DNA of 64,000 bases from Actinokineospora enzanensis DSM 44649. Its GTDB lineage: Bacteria > Actinomycetota > Actinomycetes > Mycobacteriales > Pseudonocardiaceae. The position numbers and the translations under genes were made by a program. Under the pieces are notes generated by a model. The model searched no databases, had not been told where the DNA came from, and saw only the letters and a program-made list of their open reading frames with translations. How positions within the stretch are numbered: position 1 is the stretch's first letter; each line of letters begins with the position of its first letter. The stretch spans positions 1-64,000 of the forward strand of contig NZ_KB894426.1 of the NCBI RefSeq assembly GCF_000374445.1, given 5' to 3'. Positions 41,992 to 50,628 of the stretch are shown in pieces.

Positions 41992-42909
41992 TCACCCCCA
42001 AGGCCGCAACGCCTTGACCGCCAACGCATCCAGCACCTGACGAATCTCCCGCACCGTGTCAAGATACTCACGCCCGGCCCGCGCATACACGGCCAACGGC
42101 CGAGCCCGCGGCCCACCCGACTTGATCGTATCCATCACCCGAGCCGACGCATCGATCATCCGACCGGCCCGCTCCCGCAGCGTACGCGCCAGCGCAGCCA
42201 TCTCGGCCACACTCGGCCGATCCGCCCGAGACTCCAGCTCGGATGTATCCACCGCAGCCACCGCGGCACCCGCCTCCTCACGAGCCAGACCGGTAGCCAC
42301 AAGATGGTTGTCCAGAACCACACGCAGCGTACGTTCCAACCTGACCATCGCCGGACCGAGAACATCCACCGCCCGACTCAACGCCCGCGCAGCAGGCTCG
42401 ACGTCGAGCAGCCACCCGAGCACCTCGGCCAAGCGAGCCGGGTTCGCAGTGCGCAGCGGATCCGGCGCCCCGGTCGCGGCAGCCAGCCCGTCGAGGGCAT
42501 CCGGCGCACGGAGGTCATCACCGATGAAGTCCAGCGCGACCCCGGCGGCGCGGATCTCCCCGATGAGACGGTCGGCATACGGACAGGTGTCGACGTCCCG
42601 CCTGGTCAGCACGATCACACGATCGACCCTGGCCACCGCGTCCCGCAGCGCACGGGTCAGCGACGGCCGCCGCCCGCCCGCGCAGTCGTCGCCGAACCGA
42701 TGCAGCGTCACCGCGTTCGGATCGACCACACCGATGAGCGCCTCCGCGCTCTCCGGTGACAACGCGGTGTCCACGAGCACCTCGATGTGGTGCGCGCGAG
42801 GAGTCGCGATTGTCCCACGGGACGGCGCGGAACCACCGGACAGAACAATGACAGCCAACAACACGGCCACCGTCCGCGAGATCCGACGACCGGCAGCGAG
42901 GTCCCCCAT
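41992..42909 (-). CDS. Exported or membrane-anchored protein, unknown
   Basis: 305 aa. GRRISRTVAVLLAVIVLSGG at the start is a signal peptide or anchor. The middle (HHIEVLVDTALSPESAEALI, then VDRVIVLTRRDVDTCPYADR) has a vWA/Rossmann-like alternation with acidic turns. The C-terminal half is helical (LRERAGRMIDASARVMDTI). I do not recognise the family. GGAGGACACACC precedes ATG 42909. Confidence 0.65.
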   Translation of the reverse strand: MGDLAAGRRISRTVAVLLAVIVLSGGSAPSRGTIATPRAHHIEVLVDTALSPESAEALIGVVDPNAVTLHRFGDDCAGGRRPSLTRALRDAVARVDRVIVLTRRDVDTCPYADRLIGEIRAAGVALDFIGDDLRAPDALDGLAAATGAPDPLRTANPARLAEVLGWLLDVEPAARALSRAVDVLGPAMVRLERTLRVVLDNHLVATGLAREEAGAAVAAVDTSELESRADRPSVAEMAALARTLRERAGRMIDASARVMDTIKSGGPRARPLAVYARAGREYLDTVREIRQVLDALAVKALRPWG

Positions 42910-43029
42910 GGTGTGTCCTCCTCGCCGCGAGTCTTCCGCCCCGCGCGGCGTGCGGACGCCCACCCGTCCGAAAGGCGCCAGGTGATCAAGGACCCGCCAC
43001 CCGGCGCACCCGGCCACTAGGGTCGGGGT

Positions 43030-44169
43030 ATGGATCCACTGGTGCCCTGGTACGGGCGTGGTTCGCTGGCGGAGGTCGTGCCGTCCGTGCTCGCCGGGCT
43101 GGGCGTGCCGGGCATGGCCGACGCACTCGGGCTGGCCGGTCCGGCGCGGGTGTGCGTGCTGCTCGTCGACGGGCTGGGTTGGGAGCTGCTGGGCGAGTAC
43201 GCACAGGACGCACCGTTCCTGGCGGCGCTGGCGGCGGACCGGTCGCCGATCACCGCGGGGTTCCCGGCGACCACGGCCACCAGCGTGGCGGCGCTGGGCA
43301 CCGGCACGGCGACCGGTCGGCACGGCATGGTGGGCTATTCGTTCGCCGTTCGCGAGGAGCTGTTGAACGCGCTGCGCTGGCACCGGCACGGCGGCAGCGC
43401 GGCCGATCTGCGGCAGATCCTGGTGCCGGAGGAGATCCAACCGCACCCCACGGCGTTCGAGCGCGCGGTCGAGGCGGGCGTGTCGGTGCGGGTGATCGTG
43501 CCGCGGGAGCTGCAGAACACCGGACTGTCGCGCGCGGTCCTGCGCGGCGGCGCGTTCCGCGGCGTGCACGCGCTCGGCGACCTGGTCGGCCGCACGGTCA
43601 ACGCGTTACGCGAACACGACCGCGTCCTCTGCTACACCTACCACGCCGACCTCGACGCGGTCGGCCACGTGCACGGGCCGGGCAGCGACCCGTGGCGCAT
43701 CCAGCTGTCGTTCGTCGACCACCTCGCCCGCGCCATCGCCGACCGGCTGCCCCGCGGCGGCGCGCTGGTCGTCACCGCCGACCACGGCATGGTGCCCATC
43801 GGCGAGGAGGACCGGGTGGACATCGACACCACCCCGGCCCTGCGCGACGGCCTGCGCCTGGTCGGCGGCGAGGCCCGCGTCCGCCACCTCTACGCCGAGC
43901 CCGGCGCCGACCCACGGCCCGCGTGGACCGAGGTGCTCGGCGACCGCGCCTGGATCGCCGACCGGGAGGAGGCCATCGCGGCGGGCTGGTTCGGGCCGGT
44001 GGTGGAGGACCACGTCCGGGAGCGCATCGGCGACCTGGTCGTCGCGGCACGCGGGACGCTGGCGCTGACCCGGTCCTCGGTGGAGCCGAGGCTGAGCGCG
44101 TTCATCGGTCACCACGGATCGTTGACGCCCGCGGAACAGCTGATCCCGTTGCTGGTGGTCACCGGCTGA
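43030..44169 (+). CDS. Alkaline-phosphatase-superfamily nucleotide pyrophosphatase/phosphodiesterase
   Basis: 379 aa. VCVLLVDGLGWELL gives the first metal Asp, GFPATTATSVAALGTG contains the nucleophile Thr of the NPP group, and YHADLDAVGHVHGP plus VVTADHGMVPIG give the other metal ligands (Asp, His, Asp, His). The enzyme probably cleaves phosphodiesters; substrate unknown. There is no signal peptide, so it is cytoplasmic. The SDR gene follows after 96 bp. Confidence 0.85.
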   Translation: MDPLVPWYGRGSLAEVVPSVLAGLGVPGMADALGLAGPARVCVLLVDGLGWELLGEYAQDAPFLAALAADRSPITAGFPATTATSVAALGTGTATGRHGMVGYSFAVREELLNALRWHRHGGSAADLRQILVPEEIQPHPTAFERAVEAGVSVRVIVPRELQNTGLSRAVLRGGAFRGVHALGDLVGRTVNALREHDRVLCYTYHADLDAVGHVHGPGSDPWRIQLSFVDHLARAIADRLPRGGALVVTADHGMVPIGEEDRVDIDTTPALRDGLRLVGGEARVRHLYAEPGADPRPAWTEVLGDRAWIADREEAIAAGWFGPVVEDHVRERIGDLVVAARGTLALTRSSVEPRLSAFIGHHGSLTPAEQLIPLLVVTG

Positions 44170-44265
44170 TCCGTCCTCTTCGGATCCGGGTGCGTCCGTC
44201 CCGGCCGGGCCGGTGTTCACCATCCGACACGGGAACGACGGTTCCCGTCGAACGGATGGGAAGTC

Positions 44266-45066
44266 ATGGAGCTCAACCTCATCGGCCGCGTCGCCGTGGT
44301 CACCGGCGCGTCCAAGGGCATCGGGCTGGCGGTCACGCACACCCTGCTCGCCGAGGGCGCCCGGGTCGTCGCGGTCTCCCGCACGGCGGGCGACCTGGCG
44401 GGCCTCGCCGGGGACCTGCGGCACGTCGCGCTGGACCTGATGGACCCGGCCGCGCCGGAGCGCGCGATCGAGGCCGCGGTGGACGCGTTCGGCGGCGTGG
44501 ACGTGGTCGTCAACAACGCGGGCGGACCACCGCCGGGGATCAGGCTGCCGCGCGGCTCGTTCCTCGACGCCGCCGACGCGGACTGGCAGGCGATGGTCGA
44601 GTTCAACCTGTTCTCCGTCGTCCGCCTGGTCCGCGCCGCCATCCCGCACCTGCTGGCGCGCGGCGGCGGCTCGATCGTCAACGTGGCCACCACGCTGGCC
44701 CGCCAGCCCGCGCCGATGAGCGCGGACTACGGGGCGGTCAAGGCGGCGGTGCTGAACCTGTCGAAGGTGCTGTCCGAGGAGTTCGGCGGCCAGGGCATCC
44801 GGGTGAACACGGTGTCGCCTGGCGCGGTGCGGACACCGTGGTGGACGGACGCGGGCGGCGCGGCGGACCGGATCGCGGACATGGCAGGCAGCGACCGGGA
44901 CACGGTGCTGACGACCCTGGCGCCGCGGATGATGAACATGGTGACCGGGCGGCTGGTGGAGCCGCGGGAGGTGGCGGACGTGGTGGCGTTCCTGGCGTCC
45001 CCGCTGTCGGCGAGCACCACCGGCGCCGAGTTCGTGGTGGACGGCGGCTTCCTCAAGTCCCTCTGA
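44266..45066 (+). CDS. Short-chain dehydrogenase/reductase (SDR)
   Basis: 266 aa. VAVVTGASKGIGLAVTHTLL is the cofactor-binding TGxxxGxG, VVVNNAGGPPPG is the NNAG motif, and a catalytic Ser-Tyr-Lys set is suggested by VNVATT and SADYGAVKAAVLNL. The C-terminus GAEFVVDGGFLKSL is typical of oxoacyl-reductase-like SDRs. Substrate unknown. Confidence 0.9.
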   Translation: MELNLIGRVAVVTGASKGIGLAVTHTLLAEGARVVAVSRTAGDLAGLAGDLRHVALDLMDPAAPERAIEAAVDAFGGVDVVVNNAGGPPPGIRLPRGSFLDAADADWQAMVEFNLFSVVRLVRAAIPHLLARGGGSIVNVATTLARQPAPMSADYGAVKAAVLNLSKVLSEEFGGQGIRVNTVSPGAVRTPWWTDAGGAADRIADMAGSDRDTVLTTLAPRMMNMVTGRLVEPREVADVVAFLASPLSASTTGAEFVVDGGFLKSL

Positions 45067-45203
45067 GCCGGATGCCCGATCACCGGACGCCGACCGGCGG
45101 CGGACTCCTGTCCGCCGCTGGTACGGAGGGGTGATCTTGTTGGCGCGCCGGGCAATCGCCGTGTGATCGTTCAGCACACCCGATCCGGAAAAAGGGGGCA
45201 CGG

Positions 45204-45461
45204 ATGAGAACCCTCGCCGCCATCGTCCTGTCGGCAGGCCTGACGATCACGGGCGCCGCGTCGGCGGGCGCGGACGACAACCAGTGGGCGCGCTACCACG
45301 AAGGTGCCTTCGCCGATCGCCAGTCCTGCGACGAGCAGGCGGCGGACATGCACAACCCGCCGTACTCCTACACCTACCCGTGCGGCTACCTGGCAACGGA
45401 CCCGGAGAAGCAGGGCCGCGGCGCGGGTTGGTACTACTTCCTGATCATCGACATCCGCTGA
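45204..45461 (+). CDS. Small secreted two-Cys protein, paralogue A
   Basis: 85 aa. MRTLAAIVLSAGLTITGAAS is a signal peptide. The mature part has two cysteines and the pattern DRQSC-D...MHNPPYSYTYPCGY...DP...Q-RG-G-Y. The next gene, 22 bp downstream, encodes a protein of the same pattern, so the pair arose by tandem duplication. No known family recognised. An AAAAAGGGGG stretch lies upstream. Confidence 0.8.
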   Translation: MRTLAAIVLSAGLTITGAASAGADDNQWARYHEGAFADRQSCDEQAADMHNPPYSYTYPCGYLATDPEKQGRGAGWYYFLIIDIR

Positions 45462-45483
45462 GCACAACGGAACGGAGGACACC

Positions 45484-45735
45484 GTGAGAGCACTCGCCGC
45501 TACCGTCCTGGCGGCCGGACTCGCGATCACCGGAACCACGCCCGCCCTCGCGAGCCAGCACGACCAGTACTATGTGGGCCCGTTCACGACCGATCGGCAA
45601 TGCTCAGACTATCGCGCGGGGATGAACAATCCCCCGCACTACGTCGCATACCCTTGCTACTACAGCACATCGGATCCCGGTGGCCAGAACCGCGGCAGCG
45701 GACTCTACTTCTTCTTCACCATCGACACCCCGTGA
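45484..45735 (+). CDS. Small secreted two-Cys protein, paralogue B
   Basis: 83 aa, GTG start with GGAGG upstream. MRALAATVLAAGLAITGTTP is the signal peptide. The mature part shares DRQC-D, MNNPPHYVAYPCYY, SDPGGQNRGSGLYFFFTID with paralogue A, so both cysteines and the NPP-Y-YPC core are conserved. Probably co-transcribed with A. Confidence 0.8.
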   Translation: MRALAATVLAAGLAITGTTPALASQHDQYYVGPFTTDRQCSDYRAGMNNPPHYVAYPCYYSTSDPGGQNRGSGLYFFFTIDTP

Positions 45736-45760
45736 GCGAACGAAAACCCGCCCGCCAAGT

Positions 45761-46309
45761 CTACTTGGGACCGGCCGGTCGCCAGCCCGGCGGCGGGTCC
45801 TCGCCGACGCGGCCGTCGACGGACTCGCGCAGCAGATCGGCATGGCCGGTGTGCCTGCCGTACTCCTCGATCAGATCACAGACCAACCGGCGGAGACCGG
45901 CATGCCGCCCCTGCCCGTCGGAGATGTGCACCAACTGGTCGAGTCCGCCATCGGCGAGCGCGGCGGCCAGCCGTGCGCGCGAGCGGGCGACGGCGTCCGT
46001 CCAGAGAGTGTAGAGATGCTCGGGCGAGTCGTCGGCCGCCGAGGTGAAAGGCCACTCGTGGTCACCTTGGCGGCCGATGTCCGGCCGGGCACCACTGAGC
46101 TTGTAGGCGAACGTGAGATCCTCGACGACGGCGAGATGCTTGAGCAGACCACCGAGCGTGAGCGCGGACGGACCGAGCCGGACCCGCAACCCATCGGCGT
46201 CGAGTCCGTCGACCTTCCAGTGGAAGGTGGCGCGCAGCCGGTCGAGGGCACCCAGCAGATGCTCCTCCTCACTGCCCGCCAACGGCGGCTCCCACGGCGT
46301 CTCATCCAT
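45761..46309 (-). CDS. DinB/DUF664-family protein
   Basis: 182 aa. LTLGGLLKHLAVVEDLTFAYK and LIEEYGRHTGHADLLRES carry the three histidines of the DinB fold metal site. Actinobacterial DUF664 members are mycothiol-dependent transferases or related. The gene converges on the secreted paralogue pair. Confidence 0.85.
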   Translation of the reverse strand: MDETPWEPPLAGSEEEHLLGALDRLRATFHWKVDGLDADGLRVRLGPSALTLGGLLKHLAVVEDLTFAYKLSGARPDIGRQGDHEWPFTSAADDSPEHLYTLWTDAVARSRARLAAALADGGLDQLVHISDGQGRHAGLRRLVCDLIEEYGRHTGHADLLRESVDGRVGEDPPPGWRPAGPK

Positions 46310-46517
46310 GCCGCCATGATAGCGACCTGGATCGCTTGTCGCACAACGACTTTCTCGCTGGCGACCGTCGAGACTCCGTTGACTCCACGGAGGGTCGCGA
46401 TGGTCTCGCCCGCGTGTCCGAAGTTCCAGGCCTTCCCGAATACGTCACCCGACCGATGTCTCACCCCGCTCCCCAGGCTCAAGATCGGTGTCACCCCGAC
46501 ACCGACCAGGAGCCACC

Positions 46518-47006
46518 ATGATCACCCTCCCCACCCCCACCGAGACCCCGGTCCAACGCCTCGACCGCAACTACGGCGAGATGCTCCAAGAGGTCCGCGT
46601 AGCCCAGACCGGCGTCCAGTTCCTCCTCGCCTTCCTGCTCGCCCTCGCCTTCACCCCCCGCTTCACCGAGATCTCCCCCTTCCAACGCGACATCTACGTC
46701 GTCGCCCTCCTCCTCGGCGCCGCCGCCACCGCCCTGCTCATCGCCCCGGCCCCCTTCCACCGCCTCGTCTTCCGCCGCAGGCTGAAGAGCAACCTCGTCG
46801 CGGCCACCGCCAGGTTCACCCTGTGCGGCCTGACCTTCCTGATGCTGTCGCTTGGCGCGTCGATGCTGCTCATCCTCGACTTCGTGCTCGGCACCACCCC
46901 GGCGCTCTGGCTGACCGGCGGCACGCTCGCCTGGTTCGCCTGCTGGTGGTTCATCGCCCCGCTGTGGAGCAGGACGCGCGCGGCGCGTCAGCCCGAGTCG
47001 CGGTAG
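46518..47006 (+). CDS. DUF6328-like four-TM membrane protein
   Basis: 162 aa. NYGEMLQEVRVAQTGVQFLL is the conserved N-terminus of this actinobacterial family; four hydrophobic segments follow. AGGAG lies seven bases before ATG 46518. Its 3' end overlaps the convergent LAL gene by 19 bp. Function unknown. Confidence 0.8.
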   Translation: MITLPTPTETPVQRLDRNYGEMLQEVRVAQTGVQFLLAFLLALAFTPRFTEISPFQRDIYVVALLLGAAATALLIAPAPFHRLVFRRRLKSNLVAATARFTLCGLTFLMLSLGASMLLILDFVLGTTPALWLTGGTLAWFACWWFIAPLWSRTRAARQPESR

Positions 47007-49756
47007 CGGGTGGCCGCCTCCCGGGCGATCTCGGTCCGGGAGGCCATCCCGAGCTTCGCCAGGATGTGCGACACGTGCGTGGTGACGGTGCGGCGGGACA
47101 GCACGAGCCGGTCGGCGATGGCCGGGTTGGACAGTCCCTGCGCCACCAACGCCGCCACCCGGGTCTCGGTCGGCGTGAGACTTCCCCACCCCGAGCGTTC
47201 CGCGCGGTGTGCCACGCGCGGTCCGCGCCGGATACCGTGGCTGTGCAGGGCGGCCCGCAACCCTGCCGCGTCCCAGGCGGCCCCGAGTTTGTCGTACAGG
47301 TTGTCGGCGGCGGTGAATGCCGCGCGCGCGGCGACGACGTCACCCGCACCCGCGTAAGCCAGTGCTGCCGCGTGCAGGGCGCGCGCACGGGAGAACGGTC
47401 TGCCCGCGTCCTCGTAGTGTCCGGCCGCCGCCACCAGAGTCTCCGGGTCGTTGCTGATCAGTCCTCGGCACAGCAACGCGGCCCCCGCGCGGTGAGCCAC
47501 CGTGTGGCCTGCCTTCTCCGCGAGCCCGGCGGCGTAATCGGCGGCTGTTACCTCGCCCAGTTGCACCGCCAGCCGCACGGCCTCCGGCAGCAAGTCCTCC
47601 ATCTCCTCCAGTTCCTCCGCCGGACCGGACAGGAACTCCAGCAGTTTGGCCAACGCGCGCTCGGGCGCGCCACGTCGTTCCCGTTCCAACGCGCCCGCGA
47701 GCGCAAGCGAGCCGATCACCCGGGTGCCCAGGTGTCCGGCGTGGTCCCCGGCGGCGGCCAGGTGCGCGACGGCCGCGTCCGGATCGCCCCGGTGGAACGC
47801 GATCAGCGCGGCAACGCCGTGGTCGCAGCAGGCCACGGCCGGGTCCTTCAGCTCGTCGGGCAGGGCGGTGACCTCGGCCAGCGCCTCGTCCCAGCGGCCG
47901 ACGTCGAACAGCAGCTCGCCGAGCGCGCTGTGCGCCTGCGCCTGCCGGACCAGGCCGCCGGTCCGCCGCGCCAGGTCGCGCACCTGGGCGGCGGCGTCCA
48001 GGGCCTCGGTGTACCGGTCGACGTCGCCGAGCGCGACGGCCTGGTTGATCTGCAGCAGCAGGCGCAGGTCCAGGAGCGACGGGTCGGCGGCGGTCACCGC
48101 GAGCGCCCGGTCGAACAGCGGCAACGCCGTCGCGACGTCGCCACGCATCACCGACACCACGGTCAGCACGTGCAGCGCCCAGCCCACGGTCCGCCGGTCG
48201 TCGTCGGCGGCGGCCAACGCCTCGGCGGCCACCACGCCTGCCTGGTCGACCTCGCCGAGGTTGCGGTGCGCGCGTGCCGTCAACACCAGCAACCGGGCCC
48301 GCTGCCGGGCAGGCATCCGGGGCGCAGGGTCGGCCAACGCCACCAGCGACTCACGGGCCCGTCCGGTCATCACGCGGCACTGGGCCAACGTGAGGTGCAG
48401 ATCGACGATCAGATCGGGGTCGGTCGCGCCCGCCAACGCGCGCGCCGCGACCTGCTCGGCACCGGCGTGGTCACCCGTGCGGAACCGCGCCTCCGCCAGC
48501 CGCGCGGCCAGCGGACCGGCCTCGCCGATGTCCCGTACGGCCCGTTCGAGCAGCCGCACCGCCAGCGCGGGGGCCTGGGCGATCAACGCGGGCGCGGAGT
48601 CCGCGAGCCACCCCGTCGACCAGTCGTCGAGACGGGCCGTGCCGGACAGGTCCACCGCGCGCAGGAACTGCCGGGCCACCCGGCGCAGCGGCGCGCCGGA
48701 ACCGGCGAGCGCGACGGCGGCGTCCCGGTGCAGCACAGCACGCACGGCGGCGGGCATGTCGTCGTGGATCGCGGACCGGATCAGTGGGTGCCGGAACGCC
48801 AACCGGTCGGCCGACTCACGCAGCACCCCCGCCGCGCGCGCCTCCTCGAAGGCGCTCAGCAGGTCCGTAACCCGCTCCCCCAGCACGGCGGCGACGTCCG
48901 CCGGGTCGAACTCGACCCCCAGCAACGCGGCCGCGCGCAGCACCGCGCGCACCCGCTCGGGCAGGAAGTCCAGCCGGTGCGCGATGGCAGCGCCCAGCGA
49001 GCCCGGGGCCGGGTCGTCGGTTAGTTCGGCCTTCCCGTCCACCTCGGTGATCGCATGCGCGCGCCCGAGCGCCTCCACCAGTTCGGTGAGGTACAGCGGG
49101 TTTCCGGCCGCGCCGTCGGCCAACGCGAGCAGTCGCGCGCCGGGACGTCCGCCCGCGAGCCTGCCCACCAGAGTGGTCACTGCCGGCTCCGGTAGTCGGT
49201 CCAGCGTCAGCACGCCAGTGCGCCCTGCCGCGCGTCGCACGGCGAGAAGTTCTGTGCTTCGTGGGATCTGCCGGGCTGTGCCGAGCAGCAGCAGCGGGAG
49301 GTCGCGTGCGAGATGGGCCAGTCGGCACCAGAGGGTCGCCGTGGCGCGGTCGGCCCATTGCAGGTCGTCGATCACGAGCACGGTCGGGGCCACCGCGCAC
49401 TGGTCGGTGACCATCGCGAGCACCTGCCGCGACGCCGCCGCGACCGGGTCGGCCGCGCTGTCCCGGCCACCGCCGCGCAGCAACCCGTCGATCATCCGCA
49501 GCCGGTCGTCGTCCCCACGCAACGCGTCCAGCAACGGCAACAACGGCAACGCCTGACCGAGCTCGTCACCCGCGCCCCACCGGACCCGACACCCCAGCTC
49601 GTGTGCCCGCTCGGCAACCGCCCGCACGAGCGTGGTCTTGCCGATCCCCGGCTCGCCCTCGACCAACAGCGCCCGCCCCCGCCCGGCGACCAGCGCGTCG
49701 ACCCGACCGTTCAGACGACGGCGCTCGACGGCACGACCGACCAGCGGGATGGACAT
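46988..49756 (-). CDS. LuxR-family ATPase regulator (LAL)
   Basis: 922 aa. The N-terminal AAA ATPase has VEGEPGIGKTTLV (Walker A) and VLVIDDLQWADRAT (Walker B). A long TPR-like helical middle (about 380-830) follows. The C-terminal LuxR HTH is LTPTETRVAALVAQGLSNPA then RRTVTTHVSHILAKLG. LAL regulators are large activators in actinomycetes, often of antibiotic or sugar genes. It is divergent from the tiny secreted-peptide gene at 50000; targets unknown. Confidence 0.9.
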   Translation of the reverse strand: MSIPLVGRAVERRRLNGRVDALVAGRGRALLVEGEPGIGKTTLVRAVAERAHELGCRVRWGAGDELGQALPLLPLLDALRGDDDRLRMIDGLLRGGGRDSAADPVAAASRQVLAMVTDQCAVAPTVLVIDDLQWADRATATLWCRLAHLARDLPLLLLGTARQIPRSTELLAVRRAAGRTGVLTLDRLPEPAVTTLVGRLAGGRPGARLLALADGAAGNPLYLTELVEALGRAHAITEVDGKAELTDDPAPGSLGAAIAHRLDFLPERVRAVLRAAALLGVEFDPADVAAVLGERVTDLLSAFEEARAAGVLRESADRLAFRHPLIRSAIHDDMPAAVRAVLHRDAAVALAGSGAPLRRVARQFLRAVDLSGTARLDDWSTGWLADSAPALIAQAPALAVRLLERAVRDIGEAGPLAARLAEARFRTGDHAGAEQVAARALAGATDPDLIVDLHLTLAQCRVMTGRARESLVALADPAPRMPARQRARLLVLTARAHRNLGEVDQAGVVAAEALAAADDDRRTVGWALHVLTVVSVMRGDVATALPLFDRALAVTAADPSLLDLRLLLQINQAVALGDVDRYTEALDAAAQVRDLARRTGGLVRQAQAHSALGELLFDVGRWDEALAEVTALPDELKDPAVACCDHGVAALIAFHRGDPDAAVAHLAAAGDHAGHLGTRVIGSLALAGALERERRGAPERALAKLLEFLSGPAEELEEMEDLLPEAVRLAVQLGEVTAADYAAGLAEKAGHTVAHRAGAALLCRGLISNDPETLVAAAGHYEDAGRPFSRARALHAAALAYAGAGDVVAARAAFTAADNLYDKLGAAWDAAGLRAALHSHGIRRGPRVAHRAERSGWGSLTPTETRVAALVAQGLSNPAIADRLVLSRRTVTTHVSHILAKLGMASRTEIAREAATRYRDSG

Positions 49757-49999
49757 CCGACCAGGTTATGGATGTGAACTGGCAGTGAACAACAGGTGTC
49801 CTACAGGATGAACCGAATGGCCCAGCGGTGACCACGCGCGGTAATCGGACACGCACACGGCCAGGTCATCCGACATTGGTCACCCCTTTACCGCCCGTTG
49901 TCCCCCAGGTGGCCGCGCCTCGACACCATCGGTCGCGCTCCAACCGTGCACAGCCCGATCGGGCCGCACCCGGCCCGGCGGCCGACCGACGGAGAAACC

Positions 50000-50140
50000 A
50001 TGCGCGTCAAGCGATCCATCCTCGCCGCCCTGCTCGCCCTCGCCGCCGTGATCACCGGCGGCGTCCTGGCCGCCCCGGCCTTCGCGGGCACCGACCCCGG
50101 CATGACCCACGACTCCACCCCCGACATGACCCACGACTGA
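50000..50140 (+). CDS. Tiny secreted peptide
   Basis: 46 aa with a signal peptide (RVKRSILAALLALAAVITGG, cleavage after AFA). Only about 17 residues (GTDPGMTHDSTPDMTHD) remain after cleavage and they contain MTHD twice. GGAGAAACC precedes ATG 50000. Unknown function; coding is supported by the signal peptide and ribosome site. Confidence 0.6.
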   Translation: MRVKRSILAALLALAAVITGGVLAAPAFAGTDPGMTHDSTPDMTHD

Positions 50141-50194
50141 GTCGATTCTCTCCCGCCACCCGCCCCCTCATCCCCGCCCGGCATCGTCCCCCGG

Positions 50195-50395
50195 CCTGGC
50201 AGCGTCGGCTTGCGGGAGGGTGCCGGGCTTGGCGTTTTGGCTCACCGGGCACTGTTCCCGACCTGGCAGCGTCGGCTTGCGGGAGGGTGCCGGACTTGGC
50301 GTTTTGGCTCACCGGGCACTGTTCCCGACCTGGCAGCGTCGGCTTGCGGGAGGGTGCCGGACTTGGCGTTTTCGACTCACCGGGTGCTTGCCCTG
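50195..50395. repeat. 67-bp tandem repeats, three copies
   Basis: The unit beginning CCTGGCAGCGTCGGCTTGCG starts at 50195, 50262 and 50329 (spacing exactly 67 bp). Copies 1 and 2 differ at very few bases; the third decays after about 45 bp and a worn fourth start lies near 50394. The unit length is not a multiple of 3, so it is not a coding repeat. It fills the gap before the protein kinase gene. Confidence 0.9.
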
Positions 50396-50628
50396 GTCTG
50401 GCAGTCCGCTGGGGTCTTGCTCGATGTGGGACGTTCCGCCATGTCTGGCATCCAGTCGTCGGACAGGAGGTCGTGGTCACCTCGGTGGCACGACCGACGG
50501 GCCGGGATCAGGCCGGATCTGCTGTCCGGCTGGGTTGATCCCGCACGTGACACGGCTCTGGTTCGGTGGGGCGGGGTGGAGTGCGTGGTCCGGTTTCACC
50601 GGGTGGTGCGCCGGGTACCCTTCACGGA

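Noticed and set aside
50195..50395. CRISPR array
   Set aside because: Units are contiguous 67-bp tandem copies without spacers, and no cas genes are in the window.
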